This document shows, piece after piece, positions 1 through 12,059 of a stretch of 64,000 bases of DNA. Made by a program: the position numbers and the translations under genes. How positions within the stretch are numbered: position 1 is the stretch's first letter; each line of letters opens with the position of its first letter. Origin of the DNA: Moringa oleifera (Eukaryota > Streptophyta > Magnoliopsida > Brassicales > Moringaceae); assembly GCA_021397835.1 (NCBI GenBank), contig JAJFZO010000609.1, positions 6,078,001 through 6,142,000 on the forward strand, written 5' to 3'. The notes under the pieces were generated by a model. The model saw only the letters and a list, made by a program, of their open reading frames with translations, searched no databases and was not told the origin of the DNA.

Positions 1-96
1 GCAATGACCACGAAAATATTTCAAAAAAGAAGTAACAGTTTTAGAAAAAAGAAAAAAACTGAAATTCAATAAATAAATAACGATTTAAATAAATAA

Positions 97-537
97 GCAA
101 TGATATTATCTTATGTATCGACTTCATTAAAACAATATCAACTGTGAATGAAGTCACGATGGTTCGCAAGATGATACGAATTTGATGACTAAGTCATGAT
201 TTAAACAAACATAACACGATTTTTTATCCATGTTATGAAATAAGCAACAATATTATCTTATGTATCGATTTTATTAAATAAACATCAATTGTGAATGAAG
301 TCACGATGGTTCACGAGATGATACGAATTTGGTGATTAAGTCACGATTTAATCAAACATAGCATAATTCTTTATCCATGTTACAAAATAAGCAACAATAT
401 TACCTCATGTATTGATTTCATTAAAGAAATATCAATTCTGAATGAAGTCATGATGGTTCATAAGATGACATGAATTTGGTGACTAAGTTACGATTTAGTC
501 AAACATAGCACAATCCTTTGTACATGTTACGATATGC
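97..537. repeat. Tandem repeat, three copies of a 147-bp unit
   Basis: Copies begin at about 97, 244 and 391 with GCAA(T/C)(G/A)ATATTA and run through GAATGAAGTCA(C/T)GATGGTTC and TTTATCCATGTTA. Spacing is 147 bp in both intervals, and copies differ by scattered substitutions, many C/T or G/A. The array sits inside the MULE terminus, so it is most simply a subterminal expansion. Confidence 0.85.
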
Positions 538-561
538 ATGATACGTTATAATTTTTTTTTT

Positions 562-888
562 CAAACACATAAAATCTTCATAGTGTTAAGATATATTATC
601 TTTCAAATACACACTTGTTAGTCTCTTGACCTACTCGAACACTTTTCGCTTTTGAAAAACAATGTGTTACCAAAAACACAAGCTTGATTGTGTAAATCTT
701 AGATACAACATGAAAAGAACTTTTAAATACATAAAATCTTCACTGTGTTAAGATACATTATCTTTCAAATACACACTTGTTAGTCTCTTGACCTACATGA
801 CCATTTTTTGCTTTTGAAGAATAATGTGTTACCAAAAACACGAGCTTGGTTGTGTAAATCTTAAATACAACGTGAAGAGAACTAGCCA
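562..888. repeat. Tandem duplication of a ~162-bp unit
   Basis: Two adjacent copies start with CATAAAATCTTCA (568 and 730). They share AAATACACACTTGTTAGTCTC, TTGACCTAC and GTGTTACCAAAAACACGAGC (the first copy has ACAAGC). A single diverged copy of part of the unit appears inverted at about 12420-12480, in the matching place of the element that starts at 12060. Confidence 0.8.
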
Positions 889-1198
889 AAATCAATTGAT
901 GACTGCTTTTGATTCTTTTTGTAGCTTTTGTTTAGGTAGATCTTAGACACAAACATGAAGAAAAAATTTGAAAAAAAAGCCTGAAGACAAAGAGAAAGAG
1001 TTCGATGAGAGAGAATACTAATACTGTGTGCATGAATTTTTTTATTTTTTGAATTTATTTACTTTTTAAGGGTATTATTATCTTTAGTATGGGTATTTTG
1101 GTCTTCACAGTACAATTAAGTGCTACAAATATAAAATTTAGTAAAAATGGTTTGTTTTACAAAACTAGGGACACAAGGTGCCAATTTTGGCAATTTCC

Positions 1199-2600
1199 TT
1201 TTAAAAAAATTAATGTTGTTAATTGTTGATGTTGAAAGCCGTTTGTGAGGATACCTCATAAAGTATTGTCCGTTTTGGTTACTGTTGTATAGTTTTATTT
1301 CGCGGGATTTAATTGAAAATACATTTTTTAAGAAAAAAGTATATGGAACTTATACTACATTTATTTTATAAATTTAATAATGGCTAAGCACGTAACAAGT
1401 AAGAAATTTTTATTAGTCATTTTAATAATTATAAGATAACTGATGGTAGGCTTGTCATGGAACAAATGCATGAAATTGAATGTAATCTCAATAACTACGA
1501 ACAACATAATATGTAAATGGATGAAACTATATTTTTAACATAATATCTATACTTTCTGCAATGTATTCAATAATTAAAAATTTGATACCTTAGTAGCCTT
1601 TAGAATATCAACATTCTTCCCTTTAAAAATACATCAATTGTCGATGACTTTTCTGTCTATGAAAGAACATAAAAGTCAAATTTAATTTAATTTGTAAAAT
1701 AAAAGAACTAAAATAATCATAAAATACATGCTTAATGATTAAAGTATCAAATTTATTAATGTACATAAATGAATATGTCATTGGTTGTTGACTTTTACAA
1801 TGTTCAAAAAAATAAAAGAATACAAAAAAATCAACTTTTTGCAAAAAAATTTCGCTTGCAAGAAAATTACTAAATTATTTCTAGAATTCTAAGAGAAAAC
1901 TAGTTCCAAGTTAAGACCATGTTTAAGTATTAAAGGAATCTAATTTATGAAGTGTATAAATGAACATGCAAATTGTTTTATGACTATTGCAAAAAAAAGA
2001 AAAAAAGAAAAAAATGTATGTATGTGTATAAATGAATGATCATCACCAATTATAGCTTTTTTACTAATACATGTCAATGAATGATTAAGTAATTTATGAT
2101 GTTATCCTAACAAAATTCCTTCGAATAATAATTCTAGTTGATTCAAAGTCATAAAAATAAGACTAAACATTAGGTGATACTTTAACAATTATTAAAATAT
2201 GTTCCATTTGATAGATCGTACTTAACTTTTTACAAGAAAATAACAGCATATTTACCCAAATAAATATATGCTTTGATTAAACCAAACCTATCAAAAAATT
2301 ATATTCTTCTAAAGAAAGATTAATGTGCCTAATGTATTTCAAAAAAAAAAAAAAAACTCTTAATCAAGGTAAATTGGTAATGGTGTGAAAATTTTGAGCT
2401 TAATATCAAACAAAATAGGGGATGATTTTCATGAATTTTGAAGAGTTTTAGGAAAAAAAATATTGAAAGGAGGAGAGATGAGGCAGCTAAAGGAGAAAAA
2501 AAAAGAAAGAAAAAATAAAAGAAGAGGAAATTGTTAAGTATGTATGGAGACCAATTTACATAGAAAGGTATTTTAGAGTTTTCACACATTTATTATTAAC
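1199..2600. other. AT-rich stretch without a recognisable gene
   Basis: Only short, low-complexity reading frames rich in Phe, Tyr and Leu occur on the minus strand, as expected by chance from A-rich sequence. No splice-supported exon, repeat array or transposon terminus was seen. Confidence 0.6.
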
Positions 2601-3079
2601 CATAGATTTTGGGAAAAATTTTTAAATAACACTCCATAAATCATAATTACAAAACTATTGAACATCATTAATTTATTTTATTTTTTTTTTTTTGCCTTTT
2701 CTTCATTTTACTATCTAAAATGCCCTTAAAATTACTCATGAAATTATAAGTTTACCATAGATTTAAAAGCAACGACAGAGTGCGTACTCTAAACATCTCG
2801 AGCACGAAACTCACACACTCTTTTTAATTCCCTAAGTTCTCAATTGGTTTGATTTATTTTCTTTCGATTTCCTTTATTTTCCTTCACATTCTTATTGTTC
2901 TTGCAGCATTTTTTATTAATTTTTGGCAGTACATAGTTCCGGAGCAACACCAACAAATAAGGTATAATTTTTTTTTTATTTCTTACAATGATGCTTCAAT
3001 GACTTTAGCTGGTTTCATCGAAATCTATAGTTGACATGCTTTTGGTATGCAATGGGTCTTGGTTGTTTGGTTTTGCAGT

Positions 3080-3420
3080 AATCTGATTCATATTTTAATC
3101 CTAATTTGATTCATTTTTTTATATTAATTTGGTTCATGTTTTCGACCACTATGATTAATACTTTCGTACCAGTTTGAATCATTCATTCGCACTATTGTTC
3201 AATTCATTTTGCACAGTTCATTCGTATTGTTATGTTTATAGTTTCGCATCATTTGAATGTACTTTTGTTCCCCTTTCGCTTTTGCACACCATTTTTATTA
3301 AGTTATTGCATAATTTAATACTTTTTTTGCACCTTTTTTTTCATGTTATTGCACTGTTTTGTAATATAGTTTTGCACTATTTAGACAAAAGATTGCATGT
3401 TGTTGCACCATATGTATGAA
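3080..3420 (+). repeat. Degenerate minisatellite, TTTTGCACCATTT type
   Basis: Many imperfect copies of a short unit of about 22 bp built around TTCGCACCATTT or TTGCACTATTT, on the + strand, just ahead of the DUF1985-coding piece. Confidence 0.6.
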
Positions 3421-4724
3421 TTGACTTGGATATTTTTTCTCCTTCTTTTTTATGTTTCAAAAATTTTTACTATGTGTAAATGGCACCAAAATCGAAATCT
3501 TCCAAGTCAGATAAGGTAAAGATCATGAAACATTACGATATTGATGTACAACCAATTATTGAGTTGGTGTTTGAAGTATTGAGGGATGTGGCCATATGAA
3601 AGTTGTTTAAGACCACAGTTTTTTGTCACTTTTTTGAACTATGCCCCTCAAGTTTAGTGCTCAGATAGTGGATAGTATGTTAATTCAAGTGAAGAATTAG
3701 CCCAAAACAGATTGCATGGTCTTTGTGCTTAAGTTATATGAGGTGACATTGAGTGCCACTAAGTTTTGCCTTATCACTGGTTTGAGATTTACTAACGTGC
3801 TAGAGATAGCATCAATTGAAGCACAAAAGTCCAGCACCCTTAATAGACATTTTGGTGGACAATATAATTTAAAAAAAGACTCGACGAAGGCCAAATTACA
3901 AAGAGGAGTCTTTGACCACCCTGAAGATACAGTGAAGCTATGTTTAGTTTACATGTTGCACGGATGATTGATGGGATGTGATAAGCAGCTATTGATTCCT
4001 ACATGGCACATGCATTTAGCGGATGATTTAGACTGCTTTAACAACTACCCATAGAGATCTGCACTTTTTATACACTCTTTGGCACAATTTAAGGCAGTTG
4101 TTTCAAACCAAAAGTGTAAAAACAAGTGGTCTTATAACCTTTATGGCTTTGCTTATGTCTTACAAGTAAGTAAATAATTTAAATATATTTTTTTTGCTTT
4201 ATTTGTTCAATACCTTAAATTGAAATTTACTTAATACTTTTTGAATATTTCAATGACAAATATTGCTTTTGAGGTGATTTTCAATTTGGGGGAGGACTTT
4301 AGCAAAAACAAAAAAAAAAAAAAGATATCATCTAATGCTTTACCACATTTTCTTTGTTGGTCTTTCACATCAATGCCTAGAGGCGATTCAATGAGGTTAA
4401 CTTTCACAAAATCAGCAAGTGTCCATATTTTGTAACTTTTAATTTTATTTTAGTAAGTAAATATTAATATTTGCATCTTATCTTTCACTTACAAATGTAT
4501 GTTGAGAACCTCATCCCATCAAAGGCTGAGATCCATGCTCCATATTTCTAGAGGGTTCAAACCATTATTATGTCTATATATGAAGAAAGAGAGGTTCAAT
4601 CAAATAAGGATGAGGTAGATTTTGATTCTAATGAAAGGACAGCTGAGTCTAAGAAAACTTAGAAAACCACAAAGAAGAAGAATAAGAAAAAAAGGTATGT
4701 AACTTTATTTGCAATTTGATATAT

Positions 4725-4930
4725 ACTTTTGCACTATTTTATTCATGTTTTCGCACTATTTTGGTCATTTTATTTCATGACTGTTTTGTTCCTATGTCGC
4801 ACCATTTAATTCATATTTCATACTATTTTAGTTCAAATTTTGGCACCATTTAGTTGAAATTTTTGCCCCATTTATTTGATATTTTTGCACCATTTGCCAT
4901 ATTTTCATGTCATTCATTTCATATTTTCCT
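4725..4930 (+). repeat. Degenerate minisatellite, TTTTGCACCATTT type
   Basis: A further cluster of the same short unit, + orientation, lying between coding pieces of the DUF1985/Ulp1 gene and so probably intronic in the original gene. Confidence 0.6.
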
Positions 4931-5924
4931 TCCATTATTTATTGCATTTCCACACTATTTTTCATAGCATCCTTAGTTACACTTTCTTCATATATTTTTT
5001 GTAAAGTGAAAAGATGAGGGAGGAGGTGAGTGAGGAGGTGAGTAGGGAGGAAAACAAAGAAGAAACAAAAGAGGACGATGACATACGTCGAAAGGAGAGA
5101 ATAAAACATAGGGAGGATGGGGCAATGAAAATGGTGGACGAGTTGAGGGAGGCAATGAAAGAAATGAGTGTGCATGTAACTTGATTGATGAAATAGCAAT
5201 TTTGAAAGGTAGGTCAAAAAGAATGGAGTTAAGAATAAAGGCTATGGATGGCCATGTAGTCGGAAGCATTGAAGCAATGAATGGTAGGTTGATGGGAAGA
5301 ATGGACATCCTTGAGGCCTACATTGAGGCCGTGGAGTGAATGGTCACTGGATAACATTCACAATTAGTCGAAATGATGCAGTCAATGATCAATAGATAGG
5401 TTAAAAAGAATAGTGCAACCTCATCATCATCTACTAGTCATGGTGAGTGTTTATTATGTCACAACGAACACCCCACCATACTGTAAATAATTAAGATAAT
5501 TAAAAAAAAAACTCTAATACACACCACAATGATGCTAATGTAGGCTAAGATAAGCACCAAGAACCAGTTAGAAGGACTCGTAAGAGTTTTTGTTTCCACA
5601 ATGGTTGTGCTTATGTTGACCTTAACACAATCAACAAGCACCATAAAGAAGCCTCAAATGTGCATGATATAGACCGAACAGCTCTGGTGTCCCAAAGAGT
5701 TGGGGTGCATTTATGCGGCCTTCAAAAAATCTAACAAGAGCTATTACCATTTTAGTAAGTGTAGATTGTTGTCTTATTTTACGGTTTTAATTTTTTAAAA
5801 AATCTATTTTCATTTTGCACAATGTAGATGCGAGATCAACATTGAGGTTTCTCTTGATGCAAAATTCTTCATTGAGTTCGAGAAGCCTTTAGATTGGCTA
5901 ATATGTCATACCATATTGACATCA

Positions 5925-6175
5925 ATTTCGCACCACATTCACAATACTTTCACACCAAATTCATGAAACTTTGGCACTGTTTTTATTTTATTGTAAATTT
6001 AATGAATATTATACTTTAATGTTTCATTGTAACTTTCGCACCGTTTTTTGTTATTTTGCACCACATTCATATTACTTTTGCACCAAATGTTAAGCTTTGG
6101 GACCACATTCATATAACTTTTGCATCAAATGTTGTTGTTTCACACCATTTTTTTTTTTGGCACTATTTAACTAGC
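5925..6175 (+). repeat. Degenerate minisatellite, TTTTGCACCATTT type
   Basis: Third + oriented cluster (TTTCGCACCGTTTT, TTGCACCACATTC and variants), again between coding pieces of the Ulp1-like gene. Confidence 0.6.
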
Positions 6176-7214
6176 ATATTTATTTGTTAGTTTAGCATCT
6201 CAAAGCATACCTACGTGTTCTCTAACATTGACAAGAATAGTTTTTCTATATTTACCAGTAAGACATATGCTTGGTGGACCCCTATTTATTTGTAAGTCAT
6301 TAGTAGTTTTTTTAATTTACTACCATTGACAAACAAGGTTTTAATTTATGTTTCATAACTATATGTTTTTTTTTCCCACAAATGATATTAAAAATGACAT
6401 ATGTCACATACCAAGGGGACCAAGATGCAGAAGGATCCCACCAAATAGTGACTATTATCTAACAAATGGGATGACACTTTACTAGCCAAGTTATAGGGAA
6501 GTGACCGTCACGGTTGTCGCCCATGGCATAAGGTGAAAAAGGTAAGTGCTTTCTGTTAAAAAAGTTACATTTCTTTTATATAATAATATTTATTTACAGT
6601 TGCTTTTTCTTTTTTTTTTTCTTTCTACAACTTATATTTCCATGCAATATAGGCAACCAACATTAGCTCATAGCTATTGTAAATTTGGACAAAATTGTCA
6701 TTAAGGTGTATGACTCATTTCAGTAAGAAATCACTGACTATATACGACATAAATAGATGATACCTCTAGGTATATGTTGATTAGCCTCATGTCGAGTAAG
6801 GGATACTTCATTAAATGTTGTGATCGTGATGTCCCTCAATGCCCTTTGAAGTTTAACATGCATGACACTGAAAAAATACCTCAACAAAAAGAACCATAAG
6901 TAATCTTCTTGACTTAAGATGTTTATTTTTATTTTATGTTTTTGTTCAATAAAAAGTTTAATACAAATTTCGGTATACACAGTGCAAATATAGAGTACAT
7001 ATTGACGATAATGGAAAGTTTAATGGCCAACATACCATTTAAGCATGATGACACCAAGATGCGTAAGTTAAAGAAGAAGATGGCCTTTGAGATATTTGTT
7101 AATAGTATAGATGCATAAGTCCATGTAAATTATAATGTTTAGACACATAGATGTATAAATGTAAATTATATAATGTAAAATTCAAATTATTACAGTGTAA
7201 ATACAAGTATTAAT

Positions 7215-7510
7215 CAAATGGTATGTATGTTTGATAAATGGCGCAAAAATTTTGTCCAAATAGTACAAATATTTATTTAGTGGTTCGAAAACATTGGTCA
7301 TATGGTATGAATACTTGATGAATGATGCAAAGATATTGGTCAAATGGTACAAATATATGTTGAATGGTGCAAAAATACTAGCCAAATGGTGCGAAAACAA
7401 CAACCAAATAGTGCGAAAACATCATAGTTGAATTTAAACCATAAATGGTGATCATTACAACAAAACTAGTGCGAAAACAAAACTATAAATGGTGTGATAA
7501 TTATAATTGT
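7215..7510 (-). repeat. Degenerate minisatellite, inverted orientation (AAATGGTGCGAAAA)
   Basis: About ten imperfect copies of AAATGGTGCGAAAAC at roughly 22-bp spacing. The minus-strand translation therefore repeats every 14-15 residues. The unit is the reverse complement of that found in the + gene, and it lies just beyond the end of that gene at the 3' side of the minus-strand transposase. Confidence 0.7.
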
Positions 7511-7893
7511 ACCAACAGTATAATAACATATCTCAAATGAAAATTTTAATCTATGTTAATCAAACATTTAATAGGCTTTCAATATCAGTTATTGAAAAAT
7601 GAACAGCTCTAACAAACTCCACATCAACATTTCTAACAAGCTCCACATCAACTAGCTAACATCAAAATTAAGGAAAAATTCAAATAACAAGTTTCTTCAT
7701 CTACCAACATCTGAGTAAAAGGATTAGGACATGCTAGACGATTATGTATGATAACACAATAATTATGACACTTACATCTTAAAATATCTTAAATATTTAA
7801 AGAACTTACACATGCTAATGTACCACTTGTATTAACCAATTACAAATTTGGACATGTGAGGCAGTTGCGTCCAAATTGGCAATACCTTGAACC

Positions 7894-9011
7894 CTATTTT
7901 TGTCGTGTTCTCTCGCCATCGAATGGGATCCTATGCTTCCTTGGTTGACTAGCTGCTTTATTGTTTATGAGTAAGAAAACAACTCCTTGACTACCTTCAT
8001 GAGGGACATCCCAACTTGATTTGTCACCAACCAGGTGAATAGGCTCAAAATATGCTTCAATTAGGTGATTTTGTTTATAGTAGTTTGCACTACAAAGATA
8101 CAACATCTAGTTTAGTTTCATGTCAAATAAAAATTAAGAATATTATAATATTACCTAGTAGTCACAAGCACATGTAAACAAGGTAACAAATCAATCTGAA
8201 ACTCATAACAAGTGTAAGTACATACTTGAAAATTAACCATTGACTTTTTGCCTTGATGTTTCACAAGGAAAACATTCCAATCTATAGGTGAAACAATCAC
8301 TTACTGTGAAGCTTTCTATTGTTCATTTAACATATTATAAACCCATTTAGTCAATTATGACCACCATGTTTGTGCCTTCTCATGTTGGTCAAAAAACCAT
8401 CACTGCATCATGTCTCTAACAAAATTAAGTAGTGTGGTAAGAGGTAGTTCACACGCAAATTAAAGACAAGAATTTAGACTTTCTATGATATTAATTGTCA
8501 TCATCTAATATCATCTCTTAAGACAATAAACATGTGATCACTTTTTTTATTCTTCTTTCATCACATAGGCATATGCAGTAGGATAATTTGCTTGTAATCA
8601 GAGCATTAACAAAGAAAACTCATTTTGTCGATAAGCCTTTACTGCCTTGTAAAATATTTTTGATGCATCTTCCTTTTTGAACTTGTTTTTTATGTTTTAG
8701 GCTATATGCCAAGAACAAAAATCATATATGGCCTTAAAAAACACCGATGTAATAGCATGAATGCTAGCATTTCGATATGATATAATTACTAAATCCTTAA
8801 GAGGATCGATTGCATTCTTTAGTTGAAGTAAAAATCACTCGTATGAGTTATTATTTTTAGAATAATCATATCCAAAAGCCAAATGATATATTTTTTCATT
8901 CCATCCTTGCAAGCAGCCACGAACATGACACCATTAGACCTACCCTTCCACTAATTTCCATCAATTGCTATTACTAATCTTATTGATGAATGATAATTGA
9001 CTAAGCACCAT

Positions 9012-9046
<35 letters not shown>

Positions 9047-10330
9047 GAACCAATTGTTTGTTTCATCAATAAGTATCTAAGTTATGATATTAGGATTACC
9101 TTGTTCCAACGTATAATAATAGGAAGGTATTTATTGATAAGATTCAATTGGATCACTATATGTTAGAGACAATGCATGTTCTTTCGCCTTCCAAGTTTTA
9201 CTATAAAGAATTCGAATGATATACATCTCTTTCATATCACTAATTATATCTTTAGCTTTATTATGCAATCATGTTGTCCCATTTTTTAAGCAATAACCTC
9301 CCCTATGATGACGACACTAGCTTGACAATGTCTTTAATGAGCTTCTTTAACTATGCAAGTATGAGTCAAATCACTCCTTCTAATTTAATGTAATGTCCTA
9401 TTTTAAACTCGAATTTTACGAAGTTTTCATTTATAAACTTTTTCCCTACAAGCAACTTAGTGTTACATCAAATTACTCTGAACTTAAAATTCTCATTTAA
9501 AGCATCAATTCCTAAAACTCACTTCAATTCTTTCTCATTTGGAAAATAGTTACTATTAGATAAAATATGATGTGGAGCCACTACTCCATCCATAGATATC
9601 TCACCAATACTAAACAAGTGCCTACCAAGAATTGAATGGTTTTATCCATATTATTTAGAGTAGCATTAGCTAGCACTTCGACATATGTAGGCACATGATG
9701 CAACACATCATAACCCTAATTTTGGTTTTGATTATGATCTTCATTTTGATCTTGATCTTCATTTTGATCCTAATTTTGATCCATTTCAAGGTAAGTACAA
9801 TGTACTTCTTCTTTTGTCCTTTAAATGTCGATAATTAAGTAGTTACATCTAACATCTAAATCCATTGCATTTATCATGTTTAAATCAGTGCCCATATTTT
9901 GATAGTATTCTTGTTGGCATATTTACTTCATAACTAAATCATGAAGTTGATAAAGGAGTTAGGGTTCCATAGTAGATGTTGATTCATTAAATTGAATGTT
10001 GTCAATGCAAGAATTAAAATGATCATGCCTTGTGGACATCTTGGCATTTTCATCACAATGTCTTATATGTTCATGTGTTGAGGTACCAATAATGAGGCAT
10101 ACTAAATCAATAAAAATTTGAGGGATATAGCCTTTATGCAACCCGTAAAATCAATATCAGCGTAGGATGTTACCTCAATCCGAGTTTGATTAGTTTTCGC
10201 TTGAGCCACCATATATAACTGGGTATCAAATTTAGAATAATCAACTTCAACAAATAATCAAACAATATCTAGTAATTAAGCATAAGTCAAACTAAGCTTA
10301 ACATTAAAATCCCTAATTTTAACATTTTTT
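7894..10330 (-). pseudogene. MuDR-type transposase of MULE-B, broken
   Basis: Mutator transposases cut and paste the element using a DDE nuclease core. On the minus strand, about 8940-8600 reads as a MULE transposase core (VMFVAACKDG, then a run matching SWHIA-NIKNKFKKEDASKIF), interrupted by stops and frameshifts. The C-terminal piece (8106-7894) contains YFEPIHLVGDKSSWDVPHEG and a basic tail with RKHRIP, the usual end of these proteins, and matches the equivalent place in the transposase at 12933-15585. The N-terminal part (about 9950-10330) is only weakly recognisable. A long AT microsatellite interrupts the core. It is certainly inactive. Confidence 0.7.
9014..9044. repeat. (AT)n microsatellite
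   Basis: Uninterrupted AT dinucleotides for about 30 bases inside the decayed minus-strand transposase. Confidence 0.95.
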
Positions 10331-10429
10331 TTCAGAAAAAATCAAAATTTCCTCTTCATTCTACCTAATTTTCATTATATGTTACTACAATTCTTGGTGT
10401 CATTATTTCCCAATCATAAGGAAATGGTT

Positions 10430-10740
10430 CGAAATGATGCAAACACATAACCAATAGTGCGAATGGGAAAAATAAAATGGTGCAAAAAGAATAAAGATGC
10501 GACAAACAATTCACAATAGTGCAAAAATAACATTATTACATGGTGCATAAATGGCAATGACTTAGTGTGAAAATACACATGAAAAATATTTCAAGATGCC
10601 TACAAAATGGTGCAAACAATGCAAAGTAAATTGGTGCAAAAGTGGTAACTCAAGTAGCGCGCAAGTGTGGACTAAAACAGTGTGAATGTGGTCACTAAAT
10701 TAGCCTGTAAATGTGGACCAAAATGGTGCAAAATAATTTT
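10430..10740 (-). repeat. Degenerate minisatellite, inverted orientation (AAATGGTGCAAAA)
   Basis: Repeated AAATGGTGCAAAAAG, ATAGTGCGAATG and AAATTGGTGCAAAAG units upstream of the minus-strand transposase. It is the same unit and orientation as the cluster at 7215-7510. Confidence 0.65.
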
Positions 10741-11224
10741 AAAAAATATTACTATAATGATCAGGCAAGATGGATATGTATATCATTTTGAAGACGTTTC
10801 CAAAAAAAAAAACATACCTCAAATGAAGAGTAACTAGTAAATAATAAGCTAGGCTTCACTTAGTCGATGAAACCTTACATTTTTCAAACAAATCTAAACT
10901 AATCTTTCACAAAAAATGGTACCTAGGAAATGGTGGATTTCGATGCAAAAAATCAGTCTTTAAATCAATAACGTTTACTTTAACTAAGAAAGAGGTGTGT
11001 GTTTATGAAAAAGAGCATTTTTGAGAAAGAACATACAAACATGCACTCTTATTCCTTTTTTTTTTTTTCGAACACTTTTTTCTCCTTTAATGATATAAGG
11101 GTAGGTTGGTCTCAAAAATAAAGAAGCAAGGGCATGTTGGACCTATTGGGAAAGTGAGTGCTAAAAAAACTAAAGTAGTAATGTAGGTTATTTTTGTGGA
11201 AAAAGATAAATTTTATGACAAATC

Positions 11225-11975
11225 GGAGAATTTCTTCTAGATTTTATTGTATAAATGGGAGATTTTTATATATGTAGAAGAATCCTAGGTTTTATCATTA
11301 AAAAAAATAGCTACAAAGGTATTTAGGGAGAAAACAAGTTGTCTATCTTATAACCTATTTTTATAGTGAAAATTTTTTCACAGCGATTACAAAGTGAATA
11401 TAACTTTCAATTAAAAATGAACCACTATAAATTAAGTGTTTTTGTAATTATTTGATTTTTTCTCTTACACTAATTATTATTGTTTTTAAGTTTTGAAGAT
11501 TTGGTATTTAATCTCATCAACTAGGAATTTGGTATTAAATTTTCAATAGCTAGCATCAAAGCTTCGGCATTTTAAGATTAAAACCAATGGATAATAAAGA
11601 AAATTCATCACATAAGATCACCAAGTTTGATAATACATATTATGCCTTTTGTAAAGTACAAATCAAAGATTATTTGTATGTAAAAAAATTGCATGAATCA
11701 CTTTTGACTCAAAAGCCTAAAAAGATTTTAGAAAGTAATTAGAATCTCTTTAGTATACAGAAATTGAGGGTTATTCGGCTGATACTATCATAAAGTGTTG
11801 ATCACAACATGATGAAGAAGAAAACGACTATAAGTTTGATGAAGATGCTATCTGATATGTACAAAAAACCTCTAGCAAATAAGAAAAGTTTTTTTCTATA
11901 AAGAGATTATTTCACTTAAAAATGGGTGAGAGTAATGTTGTGGCAACTCATATTAATGAATTTAATATGATTATA
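11225..11975 (+). mobile_element. Fragment of a Copia-1-family retrotransposon (LTR end, primer site, gag start)
   Basis: The fragment aligns base for base with 49620-50350 of Copia-1: the 3' part of the LTR, the former primer-binding site, and the first ~130 codons of gag from an ATG at 11587. Most differences are C to T or G to A. Codon 52 of gag is TAG (11740-11742), exactly where Copia-1 also has TAG (50124-50126). The copy stops near 11975 and has no pol, so it is a truncated relic. Confidence 0.85.
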
Positions 11976-12059
11976 TATATATGACAAATAAAAAATGTAT
12001 CATGATTTAATTTCTAATTTTTATTTTTATCTATTTTTATTTTTATGCACACTGAATTA

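Larger units (their letters stand above)
1..1198 (-). mobile_element. Terminal part of a Mutator-like element (MULE-A), body lying left of the window
   Basis: The stretch ending at 1181-1198 (CCAATTTTGGCAATTTCC) is the reverse complement of the sequence that opens the element at 12060. The match continues inward for several hundred bases: AAACCATTTTTACTAA, TAGCACTTA and the GCTCGTGTTTTTGGTAACAC block all recur in the same order. Long inverted termini of this kind are typical of MULEs. The terminus faces right, so the rest of the element lies before base 1. No coding sequence is visible here; the segment holds two sets of tandem repeats and AT-rich filler. Confidence 0.6.
3482..7118 (+). pseudogene. 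DUF1985 / Ulp1 (SENP, C48) protease-like gene of MULE-B, broken
   Basis: Ulp1-family enzymes are cysteine proteases that process SUMO or SUMO-like proteins; copies carried by MULEs have no firmly known role. The piece at about 3700-3966 reads as DUF1985 (LITGLRFTN, LNRHFGG, KLCLVYMLHG). A peptidase piece lies at about 6655-6720: QH-TAG-LIAIVNLDKIVI, holding the catalytic His and Asp of the QHW...NLD pattern with the Trp now a stop. About 6845-6890 gives PLKFNMHDTEKIPQQ, which should lead to the active-site Cys, but the frame is lost and no Cys is seen. The C-terminal piece at 6960-7117 ends KKKMAFEIFVNSIDA. An acidic/lysine-rich segment (about 4560-4690) lies between. Stops, frameshifts and A-runs show it is dead. 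Exon limits are approximate. Confidence 0.65.
2600..11220. mobile_element. Decayed Mutator-like element (MULE-B) carrying a DUF1985/Ulp1 gene
   Basis: The block contains a DUF1985 plus Ulp1 (C48) peptidase-like gene on + (about 3480-7118) and a MuDR-type transposase on - (about 7894-10330), facing each other. Ulp1-like genes carried by MULEs are known in plants (the Kaonashi/KI-MULE type), which gives the precedent. Both genes are full of stops and frameshifts. Neither terminus could be fixed; the ends are placed where related sequence runs out, and no terminal inverted repeat or 9-bp target duplication was confirmed. Confidence 0.6.

Noticed and set aside
97..537. CRISPR-like spaced repeats
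   Set aside because: Units are contiguous tandem copies without unique spacers, in a plant genome.
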